Assembly (NCBI GenBank): GCA_963855995.1
Contig: OY979721.1
Location: 16,781,893 to 16,845,892 of the forward strand
Direction of reading: 5' to 3'
DNA length: 64,000 bases
Source of the DNA: Muricea muricata
Taxonomy: Eukaryota > Cnidaria > Anthozoa > Malacalcyonacea > Plexauridae
Each line of letters starts with the position of its first letter. Position 1 is the stretch's first letter. Below the pieces are notes generated by a model. The model was not told the DNA's origin. It made no database searches and saw nothing but the letters and a program-made list of their open reading frames with translations. Of this stretch, positions 44,362 to 56,991 are shown in pieces. A program made the translations under genes and the position numbers.

Positions 44362-47300
44362 ATGCCTGTTTTGTGCCAGAAATGTGGCAACAAGGGGATA
44401 CTTAAAAGACCTAAAACGGTAATATACGTCAGGCATGTTGACAATCTATAAATGCAGCATTTACCTTTGTGCAGCCAGTACTAGTCAATTTTTATGTAAC
44501 TGTGGCTCTTTTCGGGCAAACTCTCCACCCATGGGTTCAAATACAATTTAATTAATGCAATCAATATTGCTTAGATTTATGTACAATTGTAAAAAATTAC
44601 AAAATCTATAGATATGTCTAAAAGAACACGAACAAAAATCGTTTATGTGATCCATGATCAAATGCCTCAAATCTTAATTACACCTTGTTATCAAATGCCC
44701 TACAAATTCCTAATTTAAATTCCCAAGGAGTAAGAAAACGTGTCGAATGGGGGAAGGGGAAGGTGTTAACAGACAGTATAAACTGATTGGTGCATCAGAA
44801 TTTAGGGTATTATTAAAATTCTAGGAATTCAGTATTTCAAGTTAGTGTGATGTTCATTGTACTTTAATTGTTGTTCCAACTTAGAGCGATGCACTTTGTA
44901 AGGAATGTTTCTATGCTATATTTGAAAGTGAAATACACGATACTATTATGAAAAATAAACTGTTTAAAGGAGGTGAATTGGTTGCCATTGGAGCATCAGG
45001 GGGAAAAGGTTTGTTTGAAAAGTATCAACCTTCATAACTAGTGGCTGAGTGAGTAAATTTTAGCTTCTCTAATCTTTCAAAATATGTATTGGCAAATTAT
45101 TTATTTGTTTAACTTTGGTTCAGATTCAACAGTGTTGGCATATGTCTTGAAAACATTGAATGCAAGATATGATTATGGATTGAAATTAATTCTTTTATCT
45201 GTTGATGAGGGGATTACTGGCTACAGAGATGATTCATTGGAGGTAGGCTATTACTAAAATAACGAATATGGAGTTGGAGAATAGACAATGGAAAATCTTG
45301 GAATATTAAAAGTTGTATAAAACTCTAAAAACTGAAAGGGGAAATCTTACTTTTGAAAGTTTTAAAATGATAAAAGTGAGTAGGGAAACTCAGCTAGTGA
45401 TAATGTTTATGAAACAAGTTTCCTGGTAAGATGTTCGTTCCGCGTGCTGAAAGCAAAATGGTCACAAAGTGCATTTCTTGTACTGAGCACGAGATGTAAA
45501 ACCTGTGAGCTAGCTTCTAAAGGTCAATGCCATCAAATTATATAATTTATACAGTGCTAAAAATTAGAGTGCCAAAGCGTGTTACTAGTGTTGCACAAGG
45601 TTTGAGACATGTCAATTACTAAACCTAAAGTAGATTATATAAGGCCTGCCTAGGCGATATGATTTGTCATATGCAATTCTTACCCTGACGAGTGTGATCG
45701 GATGAATTTGCATAAAAATGTCAGATTTCAAATTTCACTATCAGTAAATGAGTAAAATCTGCCCTGAACACTTCTTTTCATACACCAGAATGGCAATCTT
45801 ATATGACAAATCATGTGTAGGTTGGCCTATAGGAAGTGGAAGCTTTCATATACATATAGTATTACAACCGATCTGAACGTTGAACCCATATAAAATTATT
45901 GGGTACAATGTCCGATAATTCCAATACTTATTGGAATTGTCATTTCATGCATATAAAATTAACCCTGACCCCACCCAACCCTTACCGTGATAATGGCAAT
46001 AATGTATTGGATACAATAATTCTATTGGGATACAACGTTCGGATCGAGTGAATATTATGCTTGATGTTTATTCTACTAAACGAATACACGGTAGTAAACA
46101 TTCCTTATTGGTAAATGAGAAAATTTCCTCACAGACAGTTAAACGGAATAAAGAACAGTATCAGCTTCCTTTAAAAGTTGTCTCATATGAGGTAAGATAC
46201 TCAGTCAAAGATAATTTTTTAGCTAGCTCTGAAACTATTTAAGACTTGAGGTTTAGAGATGGCAATGAGCCTCAGGTAATAAGGTATTTTTTCTTAGGAA
46301 CTCTATGGCTGGACAATGGATGACATTGTTAAACAAATTGGATTAAAAAATAATTGTAAGACTCAGTAACTGCTGTTTGTTTAATAATTAGTAACAGGAT
46401 ATCAATGTTATGCCTTATTTGAATGATTGGATAAAGGTACATTCTGTGGTGTGTTTCGAAGACAAGCACTAGATCGTGGTGCAATGTTATTAAAGGTTGA
46501 CAAGATTGTTACAGGTACTTTGTCATTGTGATAAATTGTTACAGATATTTTACTGTGTTGATTCCCATTAAAATCTATATATATATATTACATTAATATT
46601 CTGCTTCAGGTCACAATGCAGATGATATTGCTGAGACAGTTATTATGAATAGTAAGTACTTTATTGAAATATGCAGTTATTTAATCGTTAATTATTTTCT
46701 TAAAAATTTTATGTATTAACCAACCATTGTTTCCATTGATAGTTTTACGTGGTGACATTGCTAGATTACAACGCTGCACTGCAATCACCACAGTACGTAA
46801 TGATGACACATAGTCGTTAGACTTTAAGTCATTTGCATGTTGACTGCTTCACTAACACTCTTAATTAACTTTACATTGTATAATTCTGTGGTGAAAGTTA
46901 AATTTTTGAGTTGATGGTTCATTTGTTGTTATGTTAAGGGGACAGAAGGAGCTATACCAAGATGCAAGCCATTAAAATACGCTTATGAGAAAGAAATTGT
47001 CATGTAAGTATTGTCACATTCAGTGAATATCTGAGGGTATGCAGTCATGTACATGATCAGATGTATTGAGTTGATGACCAGATCAGAGATTGTCAAGTCT
47101 ACTCTCCAGTCTGTCTATATATTTCTCTTCAGAACACGTACCATATAATGGTGCACTATTTCTGGCATTTTAGCTTGCTTTCATTATAGTACAGCAGAAA
47201 TTGTTGCTCTGTTTGAAATTAAAGATTTCACTCAGTAAAGAATCCATCCAGATTATTAAGATGAGTAAAGACAACTCAGGACTTGTTTTAGGTAATCAGA

Positions 47301-50300
47301 TCTTTTTTAATTCCCAGGTACGCATATTTTAAAAAGTTGGATTACTTCTCTACCGAATGTATATATTCTCCCAATGCTTACAGGTATTTATCATTTATTA
47401 AGCTCGTTGTATGTTTGCATGGTGATCATCAATCAAAGTATAATTTTGTGGAGACGCAATCCGTAAGCTCGCATCTTCGTCAGTGCGTCATTATTGGCAC
47501 TGATCAAAGTTCTAAGTTTGGACTGCGTTTTTAATTAGAATCATTAGATGATATTATCAGATCTATGTGCGTTGCTATTTCACACACTGTCTGTTACAAA
47601 TTTTGAGCAGAAGGTATACAAGCATGTCCTATCAATGGACAAGACTATCACTTGCAAACCGTCCTCAACAAACGTTTGTTTCGCGGTTAACTGGGATCCG
47701 ATTGTAACGCGCTAATTCAACAAGTGAGAGTTTTTCAAAAACTTCGGCACTGGGACGCTATTTTCTTACTTCGTAGTGTAATGACTTCATAATTGTGAAG
47801 AATATGACTCTTACATTATGAAATTATTTGCCTTCGTTGCAGAGGTTATGCCAGAACATACTTGAAGGACTTAGAGAAGATAAGACCAAGTTCTATTATA
47901 GGTATACCATGGAAAATATGGCAACTCATTTGAATAATACTAATATCCTGGTTCTCACATGTCGCCGATGGTCGATCACTCAAGGAGAGTTTCACAAAGG
48001 ATTCTACTCAGGAGAAATCACCGACAATGATCGTCGCTGATGTCGGCGACATATGAGAACCACACCATACTGTAAGGAATGATTGTTTAAAAGTGAAAAC
48101 TCACAACTGTAATTGTTCTTTACACGCGACCCATATATTGAAGATTGACTGTCTAGTACCATAACTTGCTCATGATCTTCAGATGGTACAAACAGGTCGT
48201 GTCCAAACAGTTTTCTACAATTGTCATAATTCAACGCTGTTGTGTTCAACACAGTAAAAAAACGTGAGTTCATTAGGAGATTGACTCGTTCAACAACCAT
48301 TGTTAATTCTAGACGGTCTCAACTACCAGCCGTGTCCCATCGCTGAGTAATTCAACTTGGCGGGCTAGGGTGCATACCTCTATTTAGCTAGAAATGTCCA
48401 AGGTAGATGAAGGAATGTGTTTTCAAGCGCTGCTGTCATTGTCTGTCTTCCTTCTTTACCATTTACGACATGGGTTTTTCAAGAACGATCCACGGTGACG
48501 CAAAGTTAGAAGTGTAGCATAACGTCTTAAACACTCCGTTGCATCTGGAAAAGAAGTGGACATCGTGTACTTGCATCTAAAGTCTTCAATAAGGTTTTGC
48601 ACAACTTGCTTCTCCTAAAATTGAACAATTTTGTCATTTCTGGTCCTCTTCTCCCTTTGTTCCGAGGCTATCTTACATATCATCTTACATAGATGGACAT
48701 CAAAGAGTAGTTCTTAATGGTGTTTATTCAAAATGACTTCCATTTACATCAGGTGTCCCACAAGGTTAGGGTCTTGGTCCGCTCTTGTTTCTAGTCTATG
48801 TGATTGATGTCCTAAACTACATTCGCTTGACGCTTCCAAAGTACAATTGCTCTTGCTGATGACACCAAAGTATATAAACACATTGACATTCCTGACGCAA
48901 AAAAGATATTCAAGCTGAAATGAACAGCTTTCAAAGATAGAGTCTGGACTGGGGGGGTGGAATTTAATAAGTCAAATGTCAGGTATGCAAGTTTCATGAG
49001 GAAAAACTCAAACTTTAGCTCAATATGGACTAGACGGTCATCGACTGAGATGTCTGTAATGTGTGAAGAATCTTGGAATAGTAGTTTCCAGTGCTTCGAC
49101 GTTGTCAAACATGTTGAGTGATGGTAGCGAAGGCCAGGTTCATGAAGCGATTGCTCAAAGATACAAACGTTGTTGAGGTCAGAAATATTCTATATTGGCA
49201 CACTCATGAGGCCCGTACTAGGATGGATACGCATGCAATCTATGGTTGCCTTATACACAGCAAAAAACGCACAACCTGTTCTGGCCTAATGAAAGCAGGA
49301 TTGAACAATGTTGTGCTGCCCACATTGTTCAAGGTTGTCAACAATACTGAACAGGTTGATGAGCCTGAATTAGCCTGCAGTCAGGTGTAACAATGTTGAA
49401 CAATGTTGTTGACAACCTTGAACAATGTGGGCAGCAAAACATTGTTCAATGCTGTTTTCATCAGGCCAGAACAGGTTGTGCGTTTTTTGCTGTGTACTCT
49501 AGAAACTAGGATGAAATCTCTTTTCAGAGAACTTAATATAATATATTATATAATATAAAGAATTTGTTTATTCTGAAAAAAACTGTAATACGAATCACCT
49601 TCCTATACCTAGATGACTGAACAGTCCCTATACAGACAGGAGGGGGGGGGGGATTTGCTCAACAATTTATGCAACAATATTCTCTGTTTATAGATATCAT
49701 ACTCTCAGGGGAAAGTTTATCCATAAAAAATGAAGTAAAAATGCCTATTCAAGGAAATTGTTCAAAATGTGGTTACATTTCAAGTCAACCTTTGTGTAAG
49801 GCTTGTGTGTTGCTTGAAGGACTCAACCGTGGTTTACCAAGGTCAGATATCACACTGTGACCTTATGTCTACCTTTATTAAGGCCTATTCACACGAGCGA
49901 TATTTGCTGCGATTAACGAAGCGATTATCTCCTTTTGAAGGATATGAAAAAGTCGACGAGTTACAAATGGTCCAGGTTATGATATTTCATAACAACACGA
50001 TTAAGTAATTCACTTTTTTACATCTTCCAAAAGGACTTTAAAAGAATTCTTTCTCTCTGTAAATATTGAGCACCCTAGAGCACTCCAAAGTGCGATTACC
50101 TTTTTTATCCACCCTGTGTATTTCCTAAGAAATTACTATTTTCACAGTCAACAAACACAGAATTTGCATAGCAAGAGTAAATCGTTGAGCTGGTAATTGC
50201 GCTACTCACTGTACATGCACGTATTATTATAAACGGTTTTGTTTTTTTTAATTTAAGGTTGGGCATCGGAAAGAGTAATAAAGCCAAGGTAAGACCTCAA

Positions 50301-50894
50301 CCTCGTACCCAGAACTTGCCATTCTCTTGGTCGAGGAACGAAGGACTCTGGCGTAATTCATTGCTTTCTTTCATTTGCGTTTTTGTATTTGTATTTTTTT
50401 TTGTAACCAATCAGCATAAAGTTGAGACTATGTTAGTTAGTTTGTTTACTTCCTGTGCATGCGCATTAGTACTTGATCTCCACGATTTGTGGGTAAACAA
50501 TGAGTTATGCCTGAGCCCTTCGTTCCTCGATCAAGTGCATCGCAAGCTCTGGGTACGAGATTGCTAAGAATTAAGGATTCATTGCATGTAAATACTTGAC
50601 TTAATGCGTTTTTTCAAGTTTTTAGCTGTTTGGCCATCAATAATCAATACCATTGATAAGTGATGATGTTGTACTGATGCACATTGTCAATAATCAATAC
50701 TATTGTTGAATAAGTGATTAACATTATCAATAATCTATACTATTGATTAAGTGTTGAACAAAGTCATTAACTTATGATGAAATTGATATGTCATTTTCTT
50801 ATTTTTACTCCAGATAAAAGATTTGATGAAATCTATGTCGTGTGTAGAAAAGACAGAAAAGAAAGACGCTGTCACGGCAGATATGACTCCGTGA
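44362..50894 (+). CDS. CTU1: Cytoplasmic tRNA 2-thiolation protein 1 (CTU1/NCS6)
   Basis: ATP-dependent tRNA sulfur transferase that, with CTU2 and the URM1 pathway, thiolates wobble U34 of Lys, Glu and Gln tRNAs in the cytosol. Fourteen exons: 44362-44418, 44885-45008, 45124-45242, 46135-46191, 46298-46355, 46437-46514, 46610-46651, 46743-46792, 46939-47003, 47318-47383, 47843-47901, 49694-49841, 50258-50288, 50814-50894; 344 residues (human 348). Landmarks are N-terminal CQKCGNKG and LCKECF zinc ligands, the PP-loop GASGGKDST at about 56-64, [41 protein letters not shown], and the C-terminal finger [16 protein letters not shown] followed by [11 protein letters not shown]. Splice phases agree throughout. 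Intron 11 (47902-49693) is a nest of transposon fragments. The start ATG precedes the conserved first zinc ligands. Confidence 0.96.
45639..45832. repeat. Inverted-repeat segment in CTU1 intron 3
   Basis: The left end AAGGCCTGCCTAGGCGATAT with GATTTGTCATATGC pairs imperfectly with the right end ATATGACAAATCATG ... GGTTGGCCTATAG. Internal TACACCAGAATGGCAATC is shared with 28390-28415 in MSH2 intron 26. No target duplication was identified. Confidence 0.55.
47452..47490 (-). repeat. Penelope-like tail fragment in CTU1 intron 10
   Basis: The minus strand reads GCACTGACGAAGATGCGAGC then TTACGGATT: the first hammerhead-like box (CUGANGA) is kept, stem II is damaged and GAAA is absent. Confidence 0.45.
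47949..48062. mobile_element. 114-bp inverted-repeat element in CTU1 intron 11
   Basis: Begins TGGTTCTCACATGTCGCCGA and ends TCGGCGACATATGAGAACCA, so the terminal repeats of 20 bp differ at one position. It starts 48 bases after the exon 11 donor. No convincing target duplication was seen. Confidence 0.75.
48460..49250 (+). mobile_element. Degraded LINE reverse transcriptase in CTU1 intron 11
   Basis: Scattered over changing frames are recognisable polymerase pieces in the correct order: [69 protein letters not shown] and [11 protein letters not shown]. These match the palm and thumb of jockey/CR1-type LINE polymerases. The YADD-type box is present as LADD. Stops and frame changes are numerous, so it is old and inactive. 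Confidence 0.75.
49256..49494. mobile_element. 239-bp TA-flanked inverted-repeat element in CTU1 intron 11
   Basis: Terminal repeats CACAGCAAAAAACGCACAAC... and its complement run about 90 bp inward, with TA directly on both sides. The arms contain GAACAATGTTG and GACAACCTTGAACAATGT motifs. It abuts the end of the LINE fragment and may have inserted into it. A TA target points to a mariner-type or similar transposase; that is inference. Confidence 0.8.
50299..50563. mobile_element. CTCGTACCCAG-ended inverted-repeat element in CTU1 intron 13
   Basis: The left end AACCTCGTACCCAGA and right end TCTGGGTACGAGATT are inverted. Sub-terminal TCGAGGAACGAAGG and CCTTCGTTCCTCGATC also pair. It begins ten bases after the exon 13 donor (50288). 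The small palindrome at 40199-40252 has the same end sequence. Confidence 0.75.
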
Positions 50895-51830
50895 TTTTAC
50901 AATCGTTCATTTTGATTCTTACACATGCCGAAGTTTTTGATCTCCAGCCAAGGATCCGTTGGCCTGTCTTGGCTCAGTTTGCTGACCCTTCCAAGCGAGC
51001 TTGATTTTTCAATATTGCTTCTCATTGAACGAAGAACATTTGGATAAAAGTGCACGTCGCAACAGGCCTTGGGATGAAAACAATTCAATCCTATTGAGTT
51101 GTCTTAAGTGTATTGTCAATATTGTGATCCCTTTGGGTCATGATCAACCAATATCGTGTTAAAGCAATTTTAGCACACGACGTTTGCAAACATGGGAAAT
51201 TACCGGCAATATACATGCAAATTAAGGATTCTCTAAATTGTATTTCTTAAAACTAGTACAAGATATAAACTGTAACAAATTCTTTTTCCGCTGTGTTTTA
51301 TTTTTAAACATCATTTCCATAAGAATTGACCGAATTTTTCTCGGGTCGTTTTCCGCATTCTTAACTCCTTAAATTTGTCAGAATTTTCCGCTTGTTTTCA
51401 AATTAATTTTATCATCATTTCAACGAATTGATACATGGTAGCTTATTATAAATACATTGTTAATTACCATTATTGATAGAGTAAAGATATTGTAGACTTT
51501 GGACAAGCCTCTTAATGTCTGGGTTCAAGTTTATAAATGTTTTATGATGCATGGATATTTGAGTCACATGGTATAGTACACACTGAGAATAACTCTTGTC
51601 AATTCTAAGTGCAAACACTGTTTACTCGTATTTCTGACCTAAAATCCTGTGAATATGTCTAGGAATCTACCAGACATCACTGACAATCACCGCAGTTGTG
51701 TAAAGTAGTTGCCATTATGCCGTTTGTCTCGCATGATTTATTATATCCTATTTCAAGTCTTGCCATGATTTGCTTCACAACAAAATCATGATTATGTAAA
51801 GAGCTCATAATTTTTGCCATATCACTCATA
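50895..51830. other. CTU1 3' region and downstream region of the minus-strand ankyrin gene
   Basis: The two genes converge here. The stretch is AT-rich with no recognised gene. An inverted repeat around TTGCTTCTCATTGAACG is too short to name. Nothing else is visible. Confidence 0.5.
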
Positions 51831-52310
51831 TTAACAATAAGAAGTTCTCATATTACTCATAACACATCGTTCCCCGTATTTCGCTAGAAACACTCTGGTA
51901 TTTTTGTCCTTTACAAAGTCCAATGGCTTCTGACCATCGTTTGTGAGTTCTTTCGTGTCTGCTCCAACGGACATTAAAAATTTAGCTATGTCGTAATTTT
52001 TTGTTGCCATTGCAAAATGCAATGCGGTCCAACCGTCGGAGTCTTTTAGCATTACGTCCGCTCCTAAATCGATCAAAACCTTCACGTATTTTAAGCTTCC
52101 TGCGTAAGCTGCCGTACTCAGTGGAGTATGTCCAAATTCATTGACTAAATTCACATCGTAAATCTGCCTTTTGGATAAAATATTTTCGATTTCTTTGTCT
52201 GTATCATGGCCTGGTATCGTCTCGTTTATGATATACTCTTCAGGAAACGGTAGTTTATGTTCTTCACCGTTCACTGACATTATTGTCTTGAGCCAAGAAT
52301 CGTCTCTCAT
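51831..52310 (-). CDS. Small ankyrin-repeat protein, PPP1R27-like
   Basis: A single uninterrupted frame of 159 residues. A short N-terminal section (LPFPEEYIINETIPGH) is followed by about three ankyrin repeats: FGHTPLSTAAYAGSLKYVKV, then DGWTALHFAMATKNYDIAKF, then a capping DGQKPLDFVKDKN. Size and layout recall vertebrate PPP1R27, a small ankyrin protein phosphatase 1 regulator that also begins with an FPND-type segment before its repeats. The canonical RVxF phosphatase-docking motif is not clearly present (only KLPF), so phosphatase binding is a guess. The start is the first ATG of the frame; an upstream non-coding exon is possible. No repeats or transposon domains are present, so it is likely a real gene. 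Confidence 0.7.
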   Translation of the reverse strand: MRDDSWLKTIMSVNGEEHKLPFPEEYIINETIPGHDTDKEIENILSKRQIYDVNLVNEFGHTPLSTAAYAGSLKYVKVLIDLGADVMLKDSDGWTALHFAMATKNYDIAKFLMSVGADTKELTNDGQKPLDFVKDKNTRVFLAKYGERCVMSNMRTSYC

Positions 52311-53622
52311 TATTTTTTCTTTTGCTTGAACTTTAACCTAGACTATAGAGTTATCCATTGTATTTTTCAGCATATTGTATGTCAGATCTCTGAGTTGTTC
52401 TTCACAGTCGAACTTCTTTCCCTCATAAGCGACTGCAAATGTTGTCCCTTGTATAAACACACATTCATTAAACTGAAATTACAAATTTAAATGAAAGAGT
52501 ACTTGCTGCGAATGGCTCTTTATTTCAAAAGTAATTTAAATAACAATAGCTTTAAAATCCTTTCACGTCAGCTGTATTTTTTTCGCATGAAACACCTGCG
52601 TTTCAGAATCTAATTTATTTCCTTGATCTTAACCTTGAAGCCATATAGTGCTGGATGAGAAGGAAGTCAATATTTTTATTGGAGAAGCTAAAGCCACCCA
52701 AGTATTTCAACTACGCCTACACTCTTGTAGTTACTTTAACCCACTCAAAATCCTTGAGTACGCCTTTCCCTTCAGTTTGTTTCATTTAATACTTATTGTA
52801 TTAGTTTCGAGTGAGAAACGTTAACTGTTGTGGTAATTTTTTTTTGGTTCTCTCGGGAAGATCACAGAAGGTTAAAATGGAACATGGTTGCTTTTCAGAC
52901 TGGGGAGCCATCCCTTCAAGGTACAAAATTAGGTCCGTGGCTTTCTCAAATTTAACCGATGGCGACCATTTGATATGTGGGAAAATCTCGACAGTATAAG
53001 AAGTAATAACCAAGACTATTAAGATATAATCTGCCTTTGCATGATTTGCGAAACTTTTGTGCATGTGGAGATTGCCTCACCATCAACCATGCCCTACCTG
53101 TATAAAAAACAGGAGTTTCGTGGCGGAGTCCGCAACTTGCCCACCTCGCTATTTGGAAAAGTTTGTAAGAACGTGGAAATAGCACCACATCTTTTATCAT
53201 TTGAGAACGAAAAATTCGACTTGAGATCGGCCAATGCAAGTCCTGAGGCGAGGTCGGATATGAAGGCGGACGGTTTTAATGTTACAAACAATTATCTGCT
53301 CTCATAACATGCTTTTTCATTGTTGTACAGTTGTTTAAATTGATGTTTGCTGAATTTTAAGAACATTAGTTTTCCAAAAATTTAGGCTAATAAACCCAGT
53401 AATTAGATTAGGTTCAATTTTATACCATATAATTTTTAACGGCGTTTAGCTATTTAGGCCAGAAAGTGCAATTGAATGGCTGCCATTATGGTATTGAGGT
53501 GCGTAATGCGATATAATTACTCCAGATTACCCCAAATACCCCTTATCTTCCCATAATGCCTTAGTGCCCAAACCTAGCAACAAAGCAATGTTTTGAAGTT
53601 CTTTCAAATATTTTCACATGAA
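52311..53622. other. Spacer with a broken retroelement-associated fragment
   Basis: Upstream of both the ankyrin gene (-) and DYNLT (+), so it probably holds both promoters. Around 53040-53290 the plus strand has remnants resembling a cysteine/histidine and KVCKNVEIAPHLL-type region often found downstream of reverse transcriptases in cnidarian genomes. It is a fossil of uncertain family. The rest shows nothing recognisable. Confidence 0.45.
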
Positions 53623-54635
<1,013 letters not shown>

Positions 54636-55258
54636 TTCAAGTTTAACCCCAATGGCACTGTAAACTTATTTAATTTTTATCTATATTTTATTTTTCAAGT
54701 TGATAAAGCTAGAACTTACTCATTGAAGATCTTATAATTGGTTTAATAAAATGTATGCAATAATATGTTATGTATAATAAATATTTGTGTGTTCTTAATT
54801 AAATTTAATTTGCTCACTTGTTGTTATTCTCACAGGGCCATAGCCTGGACTTTTAAGTAGGGGGGGGGGGCAATGTAGAAACTAATAATTATGATAGTCA
54901 CGGAGTCTGAAGTGGGCATTGCTGTATAGATACATTGGTGTCACTCACAATGTAAAAATTACTTAAATTTCCATTTTTGAGGTGCGCACAACAATTTTAT
55001 GTCTGTATTCTGTTGTCTTTGGCCTTCATCACTTTTCTTCAAGCTTTCTATCAGAAAAAAGAGAGGGAGCTGGTTACAACCTTGTATTCCCATGTTTCAT
55101 GCACAAATGCACCATTCTTCAATCCCCTATTATGCTCAAGTTGACAAATTCATGACCACACCAAAAACAGTTCATTTGTGTATGAAATACCGTATGAAGA
55201 TGTAACCGTTCCATGCAGCCATGGATTTTGGCAAGATAGCAATAAAAACTCTTGGATC

Positions 55259-55908
55259 GGATCAATTTAAGTTAAAGCCCCCCCTATGCATTGGGTGGCG
55301 TATATTTAAATAACAAAATTTCGCGTTTAAATATACGCCCCCCCTTTAAACAAGCGTTAATTTCCGTATTATCGTTCGTATTTGTTTTGAAATTGCATAT
55401 ACTCATATTTAACGAAACTGGAAGGAGATACTTTATATATAAAATAACAAATTTCAGTATTGCACATTGTTTTAACAGGCTTGTTTTCACACCTTTCGTG
55501 TATTGTTTTAAAGGCCGGATTAACAGTGGTAACTTTTTGTATTGTCTTTACTCTTGATGGATTAAAGTGGTAAAGTTTTTATTGTCTTGATGGATTAAAG
55601 CGAGTATGAGTATTTACCGAGTAATTTAGCCAGTAATTTTATTACAAAGGACTTGCGTCTGTAACAGGCATAGCCAATAATATGCTCTTTAGCTGTGCTG
55701 TCTTGATACTGTGTTGATCAAAACAACCTCATATTTGGTCGATGAGTCATCACTAAAGTTCATTATAAAAAGACCTTAAAATGCTAGTTAACCTTGACGT
55801 TTTTAACTTCGTTATTTCATATTATAAAGGGGGGGGGGCGTATACTCAAATGACCATTTAAATATACGCCACCCTATGCATAGGGGGGGCTTTAACTTAA
55901 ATTGATCC
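55259..55908. mobile_element. 650-bp inverted-repeat element inserted in a Penelope-like tail
   Basis: Ends are GGATCAATTTAAGTTAAAGC and its complement, with terminal repeats of about 55 bp, then secondary pairs around TTTAAATATACGCCCCCCC. GGATC lies on both sides (55254-55258 and 55909-55913). The host sequence joined across it reads CTTGGATCGGATCTTCATCA, a Penelope-like tail, so the element split that repeat. There is no transposase frame. Confidence 0.75.
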
Positions 55909-55945
55909 GGATCGGATCTTCATCAGTGCTAATAATAAATTAGTG
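55909..55945 (-). repeat. Penelope-like tail fragment with intact first hammerhead-like box
   Basis: The minus strand reads GCACTGATGAAGATCCGATC: an exact CTGATGA and the start of a stem, cut by the element at 55259-55908. No GAAA box follows on the other side of the insertion. Confidence 0.5.
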
Positions 55946-56991
55946 TCTTGCAAGTGTTTCGAGAAATTTATCGATGTGTGCAGTTGAAATTACAAGACAT
56001 CTACCACAAGGATTTTTCTTATTAAAAAGATGAAATATTCCTATCTTATTTTGTTCACTCTCATCTCTGCATCTATGAGGTGGAGTGGGGGGAATGGGAC
56101 ACTACAGAGCGATAAGTTTTGCAAGTCTTGTACAGTTACCGAGTGAAACCTGCGGCTGAAAATTAGATGCCAAAATTGCAAAACTTCTACATGGGGTAAG
56201 GCATCTAAAAGGAAGTCGAAATTGGCAAAATTAATAATAACTGTTGTCTTTTTCACTTTCCGTGGGCCGTTTTCTTCTTGATCGAGCTTGATACGCCATT
56301 GACGTTCAGTGTCCTTGATATAAGAGTCATTTATTTATGGCCTTGAGTTTAATTCCCAAAAACTGAATGGCAGTTTTTAGTTCTTTCAAGTAACGAGATA
56401 ACATTGCCGCAAGATGACATTGGGTTATCCCTTTGCCTAAACAATGACAGACAAACACATAGTATATTCTAAAAGCCTTCACTCAGAACTCAGCGATTAA
56501 GTTTGAATCAACGAGAAAGTTGAATCAATTTCATCTAAACTGCAGTTCTTACTTCGGAAATCAGACATAGCTAGGATAAGGTATGCTTTAATACCACACG
56601 TGCAAATTACAAACAGTTTGCATGTTCAAATATTTCGTTAAAATCAGCCTTGATTGGCACAACATTCATATATATCAGAGATATAGATACTCTGCTGCAA
56701 CTACTGGTAAAAGAACATATATTAACTTGAAACAAAGGCAAGATTGTGTGAATATCTTCGATAAAACTTGAAGAATTTCTGCATTCTATTCTGGTGAAAA
56801 CTGAAATTTGGGCATCTGGGGAGTCCGTTCGACTCATAGGTTCGACTTACCAGGGCGCCCTAGGCTTACCGACGAGCAATTCCGACGTTGTGCGAAAATT
56901 TGAGCAATCCAAGTGATTTCGAATCTATCTATAGAGCTCAGTGATAAATCCCAACCCTCATTGCGAGATTGTATAAAAGCACGTTTTTAAG

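Larger units (their letters stand above)
54636..56991. other. Spacer between DYNLT and the UBF-like gene
   Basis: Contains DYNLT polyadenylation signals, a poly-G tract near 54860, the 650-bp inverted-repeat element at 55259-55908 and the Penelope-like tail fragment after it. From 55946 to 56991 no gene or repeat family was recognised; the last 100 bases should hold the UBF-like promoter. Confidence 0.5.

Noticed and set aside
48004-48300. Minus-strand frame of 98 codons in CTU1 intron 11
   Set aside because: No recognised motif, partly overlaps the 114-bp inverted-repeat element, no splice or start support.
52801-53064. Minus-strand 87-codon frame
   Set aside because: No recognisable domain and overlapping frames on both strands; the adjacent plus-strand similarity is to a broken retroelement fragment.
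55291-55557. Frames on both strands inside the 650-bp element
   Set aside because: They arise from terminal-repeat and AT-rich sequence; no transposase motif present.
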